A DNA stretch of 53,076 bases from the NCBI GenBank assembly GCA_944382885.1, contig CALWNT010000052.1, positions 1 through 53,076 on the forward strand, given 5' to 3'. Both the position numbers and the translations under genes were made by a program. This document shows positions 34,743 through 42,903 of the stretch, in pieces; position 1 is the first letter of the stretch; each line of letters begins with the position of its first letter. Under the pieces are notes generated by a model that was given only the letters and a program-made list of their open reading frames with translations, was not told where the DNA came from and made no database searches. The stretch is from an uncultured Clostridia bacterium (GTDB lineage Bacteria; Bacillota; Clostridia; Oscillospirales; Ruminococcaceae).

Positions 34743-34833
34743 ACAGAACGGACATCTTTTTATTCCGTCCTTTTTATCACTTTTTCCTCCTTTTCTTTAC
34801 ACAAACAAAACTTTGTCTCTTTTGACATGTGAA

Positions 34834-34876
34834 ATATCATTTATGTCAATAATGATATGTTGAATATATCATTATA
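34834..34876 (-). promoter_or_regulatory. Alternating operator-like repeats and -10 box of the operon
   Basis: ATATCATT (34834-34841), AATGATAT (34851-34858) and ATATCATT (34866-34873) alternate in orientation. 34850-34874 is a perfect dyad, TAATGATAT/ATATCATTA. A minus-strand TATAAT at 34871-34876 overlaps it, so a repressor bound here would block transcription. The divergent regulator at 35163 is the natural candidate. The rest of 34635-35095 is T-rich with no gene. Confidence 0.55.
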
Positions 34877-35095
34877 CCTAATTCTTTTTTGCTATTTCAC
34901 CGAATTTTGTTTAATTTTTATTCGATTATACACATGCTTCGCATATATTGTCAATAGTTTTTTTATATTTTTTTTAAAATATTTTTCTTGTTCGTATTCT
35001 TTGTCATGTTTTTGTCAATCTTTGTATTGTTCTACAAAAGACATTATTTCTTTTTGTTTTAGTCTCTAAAACTATTAAATTTTTTCTTGTTAAAA

Positions 35096-35124
35096 TTGAC
35101 TTTCAAAAAACGTTAAGTTATACT
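35096..35124 (+). promoter_or_regulatory. Promoter of the GntR/LacI-hybrid regulator
   Basis: TTGACT (35096-35101), 17-base spacer, TATACT (35119-35124). Confidence 0.75.
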
Positions 35125-35162
35125 GAAAAAGAAGATTTTGCGATAGATAGGCGGGGAGATTC

Positions 35163-36317
35163 ATGGGCACAATTCAGCGAAAAAATCTTTATGAAGAGAT
35201 CAAAGAAAATTTGATCAGAGAAATTCATTCCGGTAAATTGCTCCCTGGCAGCAAGCTGCCTACCGAAAGCCAACTGATGAAAAAATATCAGGTAAGCAGA
35301 ATCACGGTCTCCAAAGCGATGTCTGAATTAAAGGAGGAAGGATATATTGTCCGATATCCCAGCAAGGGCTCCTTTGTCAGTGAAAATCCGCCTTCAACAG
35401 AAAAAGAACAGTCCGAACCCGCTGCAGATACTGACTTTAACAGTCCTTCCCACGGCGAGTATACCGAAATCGGCATTGTAATTCCCGCTGTGATGGATCA
35501 GTTCGGTCTGGATATCTTGGCAGGAATCAACAAGGCCCTTCCCAAAGATCAATATCGGGTTTATATTTACCCCAGTCACAACGCCGAAATAGAAGATTAT
35601 GTCCTTAAACGATGTCAAAATAGTTTATTGTCTGGAATCATTATGTTCCCTGTAGATCAGGAATATTACAGCGAACAGGTGCTGAAAATGAAAGTGAATC
35701 ATTATCCTTTCGTTTTAATCGACCGTATTCTTCCAGGTATTGATACCAATTATGTTATTTCTGATAATTTTACCGCTGGCAGGATGATCGGAAAACATTT
35801 AGCAGAACTCGGCCACAGTAATATTGCGATTTTTTCCATGACTGACCGCACCACTTCTACCATTAAAGATCGTATCGACGGTTTGCAGTATGAGTTGTCT
35901 ATGCGTTCGTCAGATTATCACGCTGTGGAAATTACAGAATGGCTGGATGTTTCGGTTCCAGTGGGAAATTATCTCCCCAGTTTTCGAAAATTCATTCAGG
36001 AAAAAGGGATTACTGCTATTATTGCTATGGAATCAAAAACCGGCACTTATCTTTATACACTTTTAAATTTGCTGAATGTTTCAATTCCCGGTGAGATATC
36101 TTTGATTCTTTTTGATAATCCCATCCACGACTCAATTTATTTCGATTTTTTTACTCATATTGATCAGCACGCAGTAGAAATTGGTCACCAGGCCGCCATT
36201 ACCCTCAAAAATATTCTGGAAGGAAAACAGACCTCTATTTCCAGAAAAATATTGACGCCGACTCTGGAAATCAGGGATTCTACCGGGCCTAGTCCGCTGA
36301 AAAATCAAGTCAAATAA
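35163..36317 (+). CDS. GntR-type HTH / LacI-type sensor regulator (AraR-like)
   Basis: A 384-residue repressor-type protein. Residues 1-75 are a winged helix of the GntR family (LPTESQLMKKYQVSRITVSKAMSELKEEGYIVRY plus the wing SKGSFVSE). Residues about 97-375 are a periplasmic-binding-protein-like sensor as in LacI/GalR (FPFVLIDRILPGIDTNYVISDNF, GRMIGKHLAELGHSNIAIFS and similar). This hybrid order is that of AraR-type sugar repressors. It is divergent from the glycyl-radical operon and probably represses it until the imported substrate or a metabolite binds. GGGGAG lies 5 bases before ATG 35163. Confidence 0.92.
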   Translation: MGTIQRKNLYEEIKENLIREIHSGKLLPGSKLPTESQLMKKYQVSRITVSKAMSELKEEGYIVRYPSKGSFVSENPPSTEKEQSEPAADTDFNSPSHGEYTEIGIVIPAVMDQFGLDILAGINKALPKDQYRVYIYPSHNAEIEDYVLKRCQNSLLSGIIMFPVDQEYYSEQVLKMKVNHYPFVLIDRILPGIDTNYVISDNFTAGRMIGKHLAELGHSNIAIFSMTDRTTSTIKDRIDGLQYELSMRSSDYHAVEITEWLDVSVPVGNYLPSFRKFIQEKGITAIIAMESKTGTYLYTLLNLLNVSIPGEISLILFDNPIHDSIYFDFFTHIDQHAVEIGHQAAITLKNILEGKQTSISRKILTPTLEIRDSTGPSPLKNQVK

Positions 36318-36357
36318 TAAGGCGGTTATTGTTAGTTAAAAATATTCCAGCTAAATC

Positions 36358-36401
36358 AAACAGCCGGAAAGAACCGATATCGGTTCTTTCCGGCTGTTTT
36401 T
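36358..36401 (+). terminator. Terminator of the GntR/LacI regulator gene
   Basis: A perfect palindrome AAACAGCCGGAAAGAACCGA/TCGGTTCTTTCCGGCTGTTT centred on GATATC, followed by TT. 36402-36660 beyond it is AT-rich with no supported gene. Confidence 0.88.
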
Positions 36402-36684
36402 GAAACGCCTGCTATCTTTTACGGATGCAATTCTATTTTCCTTACTCTGCAAATTCCCCTCAGAAGCAGCACTCCGCTTTTGATTTTTCTATAACCTTTT
36501 GTCCCAAACAAAAAGGTTTTCGCTTTTATCACGATATCATTATGATAATTATGACATAGAATATTTTGCTGCAAAATAAAAAAACGGTGGTCTATCCGAT
36601 TTCTCTTTTGACAGGACACGCAATTTTCTATAGAGAATTCATATAAATTAGAGAATCTGTTTATCTAATAAAGGAGGAATCAGT

Positions 36685-37374
36685 TTGTTCACCGAATGGA
36701 TTTCCGCCATCTTTAGCCATTTAATCTGTTTTGCGCTTCATTTGGAGGGAAACAATACTTTTCCCAAACCGCTCAGCCCCGCTCGGGAACGAGAATGTTT
36801 TGAACTGATGGCCCAAGGCTCTACCATCGCCAAAAACGAATTGATTGAACATAATCTGAGATTAGTCGCCCACATCGTCAAAAAATATTATTCCATCACC
36901 AAAGAACAGGATGATCTGATTTCTATCGGAACGATTGGACTCATTAAAGCAGTTAACTCTTTTTCCTATGGCAAAGGTGCAAGATTCGCCACTTATGCAA
37001 GCAGATGTATTGAGAATGAAATTCTAATGCATTTCAGAAACCTCAAAAAAAGCGCTTCGGATGTGTCGATCAATGATCCCATTGATTCAGACAAAGACGG
37101 AAATTCTCTTACTCTGATGGATGTTATTTCAGATGAAACCTCTTTGATTGATAACATTGATCTAAAGTTAAAGGCAGAACGACTCTACAAGCTGGTCGAC
37201 TCTGTTCTCACTCCAAGAGAACGGGAAATTATTGTCGGAAGATACGGCCTAAATGGGCAGCGCGCCTATACGCAAAGAGAAATCGCTAAAAAAATGGATA
37301 TTTCTCGTTCTTACGTTTCCAGAATCGAAAAGAAGGCATTAGAAAAACTGCAAAAACAGTTTGGACCATCCTAA
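36685..37374 (+). CDS. sigK: Sporulation sigma factor K with pro-sequence
   Basis: A 229-residue sigma-70 family protein beginning at TTG 36685 with AGGAGG 7 bases upstream. Residues 1-20 are a hydrophobic pro-sequence (WISAIFSHLICFALHL), as in pro-sigma-K of Bacillus. Region 2 contains IEHNLRLVAHIVKKYY, LISIGTIGLIKAVNSFSYGKG and FATYASRCIENEILMHFR. Region 4 contains LTPREREIIVGRYGLNGQ and QREIAKKMDISRSYVSRIEKKAL. The sigma factor directs late mother-cell transcription. The gene is continuous, not split by a skin-type element. The pro-sequence implies processing by a SpoIVFB-like protease. Confidence 0.93.
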   Translation: MFTEWISAIFSHLICFALHLEGNNTFPKPLSPARERECFELMAQGSTIAKNELIEHNLRLVAHIVKKYYSITKEQDDLISIGTIGLIKAVNSFSYGKGARFATYASRCIENEILMHFRNLKKSASDVSINDPIDSDKDGNSLTLMDVISDETSLIDNIDLKLKAERLYKLVDSVLTPREREIIVGRYGLNGQRAYTQREIAKKMDISRSYVSRIEKKALEKLQKQFGPS

Positions 37375-37468
37375 TTTTTGAAAAACAAAAATTGAAATCT
37401 CATTTTCACATTGGAAACTAAGCGCTTTTTCAAAGTCGTAAATAAATTGAGAATTCTATTAGGGAAAA

Positions 37469-37497
37469 TTGACAGAAGTAATATAAAAGCCTATAAT
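37469..37497 (+). promoter_or_regulatory. pepV promoter
   Basis: TTGACA (37469-37474), 17-base spacer, TATAAT (37492-37497), a full consensus match. Confidence 0.85.
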
Positions 37498-37583
37498 ATT
37501 GATAAAGTGAATTGCTGAAATCATCTGAAATTTAAAAATAGAAGCAAAAGCAATTGCTTCTGGACAGAAAAGGAGAATGAAAT

Positions 37584-38978
37584 ATGGTTCAGGATAAAAT
37601 TAACGAGTTTTTAGATTCTAAACAGGACGAAATGATCGAAGCACTGCGGTCTTTAGTACAAATTCCCAGCTACCGCATGCCGGCAGAACCGGGAATGCCC
37701 TACGGCAAAGGGGCTGCACAATGCCTTGAAAAAGCACTGGAGCTGGCTCAGCGCCTTGGCTTCAAAGTGCGTAATATCGATAACTATGTAGGCACTGCCG
37801 ATTTTGATGATAAAGAGCCGGAACTCGGCATTTTAGGACATTTGGATGTCGTACCGGAAGGCACCGACTGGAAATATCCTCCTTATGAGTGTGTTGTAGA
37901 CGGCACTGAGATTTATGGGCGAGGTACTATTGATGATAAAGGTCCGGTAGTTGCTGCTTTATATGCGATGTATGCGTTAAAAGAGTTGGGCATTCCGCTA
38001 AAAAAAGGGGTACGCTGCATTATGGGAACAGATGAAGAATGCGGCAGCAGTGATCTGGAATACTACACCAAAAAAGAAGCTCTTCCGGGTATGCTCTTTA
38101 CCCCGGACGGCTCTTATCCGATCATCAATATTGAAAAAGGCCGGGTACAAGGTGCTTTTGCGGCGGATTATACCGTTTCTGATGTTTCTCCTGCTATCCT
38201 TTCCATCCACGGCGGCCAGACTGTCAATGCCGTACCGGAACGGGCTCAGGCTGTTGTACAGGGCTTCACAGAAGCAGAAATTGCAGAATATATCAGCAAA
38301 ACAGACACTGGCGTCACCTTTACCACTGAAAAATCCGATCAGGGCGTTGTGATTTATGCCAAGGGAAAAAGCGGTCACGCTTCCACTCCGGAACTGGGCG
38401 TCAATGCCATGACTGGTCTTCTTACCCTGCTATCAAAAATGCCTTTTGCCGACTGCGAAGGCTTTACCAAATTAAAAAATATTATTTCCGTATTTCCTCA
38501 TGGAGAAACAGACGGGACTCATGCAGGCGCCGCTCTTTCCGATGATCTGTCCGGAGCCTTGACACTGGCATTCAGCGTATTCCATTATGAAAATGGCAAA
38601 ATAGAAGGGAACTTTGACATCCGTTTCCCTATTTCCTATACGGTTGCTTCCGTCAAGGAAAGACTGGTTTCTACATTAGAGAAAAACGGCTTTACTCTGA
38701 CTGGCAGCGCTGACGCGGAACCTCACCATGTAGATGAAAACAGTGAGTTTATTCAAAAACTGCTGAAAGTATATGAAGAACAGACCGGTGAAAAAGGCCA
38801 TTGTGTAGCTATCGGCGGCGGCACTTATGTCCACGACACTGTGGGCGGTGTTGCTTTCGGCGCAGAATTCCCAGGAGAAGAAAACAATATGCATGGGGCA
38901 AATGAGCACATCTCGATTGAAAGCTTTATGAAAAACGCAAAAATCTTTGCCCATGCTATTGCGGAGATCTGCGGATAA
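37584..38978 (+). CDS. pepV: Dipeptidase PepV, M20 family
   Basis: A 464-residue cytosolic zinc dipeptidase. The active-site residues sit in LGHLDVVPEG (metal His), YGRGTIDDKGP (bridging Asp), GTDEECGSSDLEYY (catalytic Glu and metal Glu), FTPDGSYP (metal Asp) and NNMHGANEHI (metal His). The lid domain includes KGKSGHASTPELGVNA. Length and motif order match PepV of lactic acid bacteria and clostridia. It would release amino acids from dipeptides taken up by the cell. It is monocistronic, with AAAGGAGAATG at its start and a strong terminator. Confidence 0.93.
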   Translation: MVQDKINEFLDSKQDEMIEALRSLVQIPSYRMPAEPGMPYGKGAAQCLEKALELAQRLGFKVRNIDNYVGTADFDDKEPELGILGHLDVVPEGTDWKYPPYECVVDGTEIYGRGTIDDKGPVVAALYAMYALKELGIPLKKGVRCIMGTDEECGSSDLEYYTKKEALPGMLFTPDGSYPIINIEKGRVQGAFAADYTVSDVSPAILSIHGGQTVNAVPERAQAVVQGFTEAEIAEYISKTDTGVTFTTEKSDQGVVIYAKGKSGHASTPELGVNAMTGLLTLLSKMPFADCEGFTKLKNIISVFPHGETDGTHAGAALSDDLSGALTLAFSVFHYENGKIEGNFDIRFPISYTVASVKERLVSTLEKNGFTLTGSADAEPHHVDENSEFIQKLLKVYEEQTGEKGHCVAIGGGTYVHDTVGGVAFGAEFPGEENNMHGANEHISIESFMKNAKIFAHAIAEICG

Positions 38979-39015
38979 CGTTTTGGGAAAAATATAAAAT
39001 AGTGCGATTATCAAA

Positions 39016-39060
39016 CAAGCTTTCTGTATCTTTTAGATACAGAAAGCTTGTTTTCCTTTT
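39016..39060 (+). terminator. pepV terminator
   Basis: CAAGCTTTCTGTATC pairs with GATACAGAAAGCTTG, followed by TTTTCCTTTT. Confidence 0.88.
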
Positions 39061-39173
39061 CAAAAATTTCAGAATAATTTGTCCACTATACTTTTGTCTC
39101 CCATTGCTTCGCAAGGATAAATTGATACCATATCATTTCAGAAAAACAAAGCAGAATTTTCTGTAAAAAGCAG

Positions 39174-39202
39174 TTGCAATTCTACATTTTGTATTATATA
39201 AT
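39174..39202 (+). promoter_or_regulatory. Promoter of the glycosidase remnant
   Basis: TTGCAA (39174-39179), 17-base spacer, TATAAT (39197-39202). It is still intact although the gene is broken. Confidence 0.65.
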
Positions 39203-39238
39203 CGACTTACATAAATTGCTATGTAAGGAGATGAATTC

Positions 39239-39613
39239 ATGTATTGGTTATTGGAACAGGAAATCGCCAGCCTTACCATTGGGGGAAAAAAGATTTTGCT
39301 GTCTCCCTCCCGTATGATAAAAGGCGAAAAAGGTCTTTATCGCTGCCGGGAGGGTGATTTGGAAATCTGTATGGACTATCAGGAGCCAGAAGAAGGGGCC
39401 GCTACTTGGGGACTATGGATACGCAACAGTGGTAATGTTGACTCTCCCTAAATTACGCATCCTAAAACGCTAGACTTAATCTGGGAAACGGAGGGCACCG
39501 TCGTAATGGAAAGTTTGACGGGTGATGATTGCAACGGCAGCAGTTTTATGCCCTTGCGATGGGAACTGACACCGCCGGCTTCTCACTGCCATCCCAAAAG
39601 CATTCCAATTTAA
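39239..39613 (+). pseudogene. 5' remnant of a glycosidase, possibly alpha-galactosidase (GH36-like)
   Basis: ATG 39239 has AAGGAGATG upstream. The frame reads MYWLLEQEIASLTIGGKKIL and onward to an in-frame TAA at 39449-39451. The same frame then continues coherently with TLDLIWETEGTVVMESLTG, DDCNGSSFMPLRWEL until about 39557, where family-like sequence stops and a second stop follows at 39611. The GDDC..SSFMPL stretch resembles the N-terminal domain of GH36-type alpha-galactosidases. So the gene carries an internal stop and has lost its 3' part. The family call is tentative; the remnant state is clear. Confidence 0.55.
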
Positions 39614-39857
39614 AGCCCTTAAGCGCCTGTGGGGTCAGATGCTGTTCGAATGTGATCCAGATATGTCGAATCATTCCGCTTCCCTGCGCCTCAGCCAGTA
39701 CATGAGTCTGTCCACAAGCAAGCGGTCTCAGGCAAGGCGAGCCTTTCCGTCCCTTATGTGCCATTCCAGCTTTTCCTTTTTCCCCTTTCGGATTTTCCAT
39801 GTTTGCCCATCGAGTTTGTACACCTGTTTTCTTGATAAACAATGGTTCTTGGTTCAA
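39546..39857 (-). pseudogene. 5' remnant of a GH172/DUF2961 protein
   Basis: Starting at TTG 39857 with AAGGGGG upstream, the frame gives about 97 residues typical of the DUF2961 (GH172) N-terminus: TRWANMENPKGEKGKAGMA, GRKGSPCLRPL, VLAEAQGSGMIRHIWITF and ECFWDGSEKPAVSVPI. After VPI (39558-39566) the family sequence, which normally continues with GDFFG, stops and the frame ends four codons later. Full members have about 350 or more residues. The break coincides with the break of the convergent remnant at 39239-39557. Confidence 0.7.
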
Positions 39858-39895
39858 TTTGATTGCCCCCTTACATCTTTAAATTTTTATTTGTA

Positions 39896-39926
39896 AAAAA
39901 CGGAAGCGGAGAACCGCTCCCGTTTT
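39896..39926. terminator. Hairpin right of the remnants
   Basis: AAAACGG-A-AGCGG pairs with CCGCT-C-CCGTTTT around AGAA, with T runs on both strands; it may terminate the 40040-40339 gene. Confidence 0.6.
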
Positions 39927-40039
39927 TCTTTCCTATTCGGTCTACAACCAGGATAAGGATTATCCCTATTCCTCCAGCCGCTTTTTAGTCATAAGCCACA
40001 AAAAGCGGCTCCCTTTTTGCGACCTGCGCCCGTGGGCTC

Positions 40040-40339
40040 CTAGCTGCCTCCGCTTCGCGGTGAAATCTTCGATTTCCCGGCGCGGTTATAAACAATCTTT
40101 CTTACCGTATCATATGCCAGCCCAAATTGTTCGGAAAGTTCTTCTATCGAACGTCCTTCCTGATACAATTCCCGGATTTTTTCATTGCGGGCAGAAAAAA
40201 ATTCTTTAGAACCGTTCTTTTCTCCCCATCCCATCCGTTTTTCTTCCAAAGGAATATATAAGATTCCTCCGGAAATGTGCTTCTGTATCTGTGCCAGCAA
40301 TTCTTTCGGCAATACCTCTGCTGCGTTAATATATTTCAT
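40040..40339 (-). CDS. CD3324-family helix-turn-helix protein
   Basis: A 99-residue protein starting MKYINAAEVLPKELLAQIQKH at ATG 40339, with GGGAGCGGAGC upstream. The continuation GGILYIP, WGEKNGSKEFFSARN and IRELYQEGRSIEELSEQFGLAYDTVRKIVY is the pattern of the small clostridial CD3324 family, which ends in a helix-turn-helix resembling resolvase-type or sigma-like domains. It probably binds DNA; targets are unknown. A start nine codons upstream is possible. Confidence 0.85.
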   Translation of the reverse strand: MKYINAAEVLPKELLAQIQKHISGGILYIPLEEKRMGWGEKNGSKEFFSARNEKIRELYQEGRSIEELSEQFGLAYDTVRKIVYNRAGKSKISPRSGGS

Positions 40340-40533
40340 TCTGCTCCGCTCCCTTATTCTCTTCATTCAAGTTCTTTCTGGAATAAAGTACAGAGTACAG
40401 CAATAGGTATTCTATTTGTATTCTCCCATACAGAAATAGTCTACACTATTACTTACTCTGCATGGGATAAAGCAGCCACAATTTCATACTGAAAATTTGT
40501 GACACCCGGAAGCCGTTTCATTCTATCACCTTC

Positions 40534-42054
40534 TTACGGCTCTTTGTCCTCCACATAATCGCTTTCCAAAGCTCTATGCTTTTGAGATTTATCCTTAAAT
40601 AATTTTACTGTAGCCTGAGCCTTCTTAATCGGCAGGATTGTACCCGCTCCAGCTACACAGCCGCCGGGACAAGCCATTCCCTCTAAAAGATACCCATTTC
40701 TCTTTCCTGCTTTCGCCAAGGTCATCATCTTGCGGCAGTCCTTTAAGCCTTCCGCATGATCCACCTTAACTTCAAGGTCAGGATACAAGCTATTGATATT
40801 TGCTACAATCGCATCGGCCACACCGCCGGAGCAGGCATAGCCACGTCCGTCTCCCGTAGCCTGATCTACAGACTGAGTGACTTCCATATCACCGAATTCA
40901 ATGTCCTTTGCAACAAACATACCCATCAGTTCTTCAAAAGTAATGACAAAATCTACATCACTTTTTACAGATCTTCTCTGAGCCTCCAGTTTTTTCGCCG
41001 CACAAGGTCCGATAAAGACCACTTTTGCATTGGGATGCTCTTTCTTAATGACCCTTGCGGTAGCTACCATTGGGGTCAATGCGTCAGAAACACAGTGAGC
41101 CACTTCTGGAAACCAGGTCTTAGCCATTACGGACCAAGACGGACAACAGGAGGTCGCCAAAAACTGCTGCTCTCCCGTCGCTACTTTATGAGCAAAGTGA
41201 TGAGCCTCTTCCACAGCGCCCAAATCAGCACCAATCGCAACCTCATACACATCTTTGAATCCCAACTGCTTAATGCCCTCGAACACCTTTTCAGGAGTTG
41301 CCATAGGACCAAACTGTCCTACAAAGGCAGGAGCAATCGCCGCAATGACCTCGTCGCCCTGTTTAATTGAGGTAATCAGCTGGAAAATCTGAGATTTATC
41401 TGCAATCGCCGCAAAAGGACAGCTTACAAGACACTGTCCGCAGGACACACACTTGTCATGGTTGATCTTCGCACGTCCCAAATTATCGCTTTCAATCGCG
41501 TCTACACCACAGGCGCTGGCGCAGGGACGATCGTATTTTACAATTGCCGTATAAGGGCATACTTCTACGCAGCGTCCGCAGCGGATACATTTTTCTTCAT
41601 CAATATGGCTTTTCCCGTCTACCATGCTGATCGCCTTCACCGGACACACACTCATACAAGGATGTGCCAGACATCCCCGGCAGTTATCTGTTACCATGAC
41701 CGTTGTTTCCGGACATGCATTGCAGGCAAAAGGAATAACATTGATTAGCGGCGGTTCATAAAACTTTTCCGGAATAGCACAGTCTTCGATCCCGTTAGCC
41801 AAAGGCTGATGCTCCCCCACCGGTCTCAGCGGAAGCCCCATCGCAAGACGCAGACGCTCTCCTACAATCGCCCGTTCTTTAAAAATATCATCCCGATACA
41901 TTGCCACCTCACCCGGTATGATTTTATACGGGAGCTGTTCAATGTAAGACAGTTCCTTATCCTGATAAGCCATCTTAGCAATCTCAGTAAACACCTGTCT
42001 GCGAATTTTCGTAATCGGAGTATTCACTCCACGCATTTTGTTGCCATTTTCCAT
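40534..42054 (-). CDS. [FeFe] hydrogenase, group B type
   Basis: A 506-residue cytosolic hydrogenase. Residues about 110-215 contain a Cys-rich N-terminal part with three or more [4Fe-4S] sites (CNAC, CRGCLAHPCMSVCP, CIRCGRCVEVCP, CVSCGQCLVSCP). The H-cluster domain has the loops TSCCPSW (301-307), GPCAAKK (349-355) and EGMACPGGC (458-466), with all the expected Cys residues including the proton-relay Cys. The organisation matches monomeric group B enzymes of fermentative Clostridia. It would produce or oxidise H2 with ferredoxin or a linked partner. It follows the small gene 42064-42327 by 9 bases. Confidence 0.92.
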   Translation of the reverse strand: MENGNKMRGVNTPITKIRRQVFTEIAKMAYQDKELSYIEQLPYKIIPGEVAMYRDDIFKERAIVGERLRLAMGLPLRPVGEHQPLANGIEDCAIPEKFYEPPLINVIPFACNACPETTVMVTDNCRGCLAHPCMSVCPVKAISMVDGKSHIDEEKCIRCGRCVEVCPYTAIVKYDRPCASACGVDAIESDNLGRAKINHDKCVSCGQCLVSCPFAAIADKSQIFQLITSIKQGDEVIAAIAPAFVGQFGPMATPEKVFEGIKQLGFKDVYEVAIGADLGAVEEAHHFAHKVATGEQQFLATSCCPSWSVMAKTWFPEVAHCVSDALTPMVATARVIKKEHPNAKVVFIGPCAAKKLEAQRRSVKSDVDFVITFEELMGMFVAKDIEFGDMEVTQSVDQATGDGRGYACSGGVADAIVANINSLYPDLEVKVDHAEGLKDCRKMMTLAKAGKRNGYLLEGMACPGGCVAGAGTILPIKKAQATVKLFKDKSQKHRALESDYVEDKEP

Positions 42055-42063
42055 CCTATTTCA

Positions 42064-42327
42064 TCACTTCCTCTGAATTTTTATGATCTGTTCCATGACA
42101 GACTGGGTATTCGCTCTGGTCATCATATCCCCATTGATTGAAACCACTGGAGAAACTTCGTCACCCAAATCGCCACAGATTTTTTTGTCCATAATCAATT
42201 CCACCTGTGTATTCAGACGAAGCTGCGTTTTCAGCTTCTTTAAGCTTTCCACACTTTCCATAATGTCCATTGCACCCATCATGATGCACCTGTTACAAGC
42301 ACAAACCTCGACAGTAATCTTCTTCAA
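42064..42327 (-). CDS. Small Cys-containing thioredoxin-fold-like protein, hydrogenase-linked
   Basis: An 87-residue protein starting at TTG 42327 with GAGGGGGC upstream. Residues 5-14 read TVEVCACNRC, with Cys9, Cys11 and Cys14, and a fourth Cys51 in KKICGD. The layout, beta strand first and PVVSINGDMM near the end, recalls the [2Fe-2S] thioredoxin-like domain of NuoE/HymA proteins, but the Cys spacing differs from the usual C-x4-C...C-x3-C. It may be an electron carrier for the group B hydrogenase encoded 9 bases downstream. Confidence 0.65.
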   Translation of the reverse strand: MKKITVEVCACNRCIMMGAMDIMESVESLKKLKTQLRLNTQVELIMDKKICGDLGDEVSPVVSINGDMMTRANTQSVMEQIIKIQRK

Positions 42328-42401
42328 ATTATTTGCCCCCTCTTTTTGGAGTTATAACGGTTTTTCACGACTTTCAATTTATAAGATAGAATATTTCTTT
42401 T

Positions 42402-42431
42402 ATTATATAACGTACTTTCGCCCTGCGTCAA
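42402..42431 (-). promoter_or_regulatory. Promoter of the group B hydrogenase operon
   Basis: Minus-strand TTGACG (42426-42431), 18-base spacer, TATAAT (42402-42407), 75 bases before the TTG start at 42327. Confidence 0.65.
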
Positions 42432-42612
42432 GTAAAGACAATTATTTTCCAGTAGAAAAAAATGCTTTTTTCTTGTTCACTTTACGAATTGCGGAAAAAG
42501 CGAAAAGGCGATATGATAAAATTGTTACTAATATACCTATTAAAAGGGCTGATTGGGCAATTTGCAGAAATAAACAAAACGAAAAATAGAATCAATAAGG
42601 AGCGGTGAAAGA

Positions 42613-42861
42613 ATGGTTGAGGTAAAGGTATGCGTGGGAAGTTCCTGCCATATGAAAGGGTCCTACCAAGTAATTATGACCTTTAAGAAAATGATTGAAA
42701 AACTCGGTCTTCAGGATAAGGTCGCGTTAAAGGCGTCTTTTTGTATGGGACGGTGTTTAAACGGCATTTCCATGACCGTCAACGATGAACCGGTGGAAAA
42801 TGTAAATTTTACCAATGCGGAGGAAATTTTTAATACCCGCATTCTCCCCTTAGTGGAATAG
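42613..42861 (+). CDS. Thioredoxin-like [2Fe-2S] ferredoxin
   Basis: An 82-residue protein with Cys7-x4-Cys12 (VCVGSSCHMKG) and Cys44-x3-Cys48 (SFCMGRCLNG), the exact ligand pattern of thioredoxin-like [2Fe-2S] ferredoxins (NuoE/HymA C-terminal type). It ends with a typical NAEEIFNTRILPLVE helix. It lies 42 bases upstream of the group C hydrogenase and probably exchanges electrons with it. AAGGAGCGG precedes ATG 42613. Confidence 0.85.
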   Translation: MVEVKVCVGSSCHMKGSYQVIMTFKKMIEKLGLQDKVALKASFCMGRCLNGISMTVNDEPVENVNFTNAEEIFNTRILPLVE

Positions 42862-42903
42862 TCCAAATATCGATTCTGTCCGCGGAAAAAGGAGGCCAAA
42901 ATA

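Noticed and set aside
37425..37445. Catabolite-response element near AAGCGCTTTT upstream of pepV
   Set aside because: Only part of the cre consensus matches and it lies upstream of a complete sigma-A promoter without a clear dyad.
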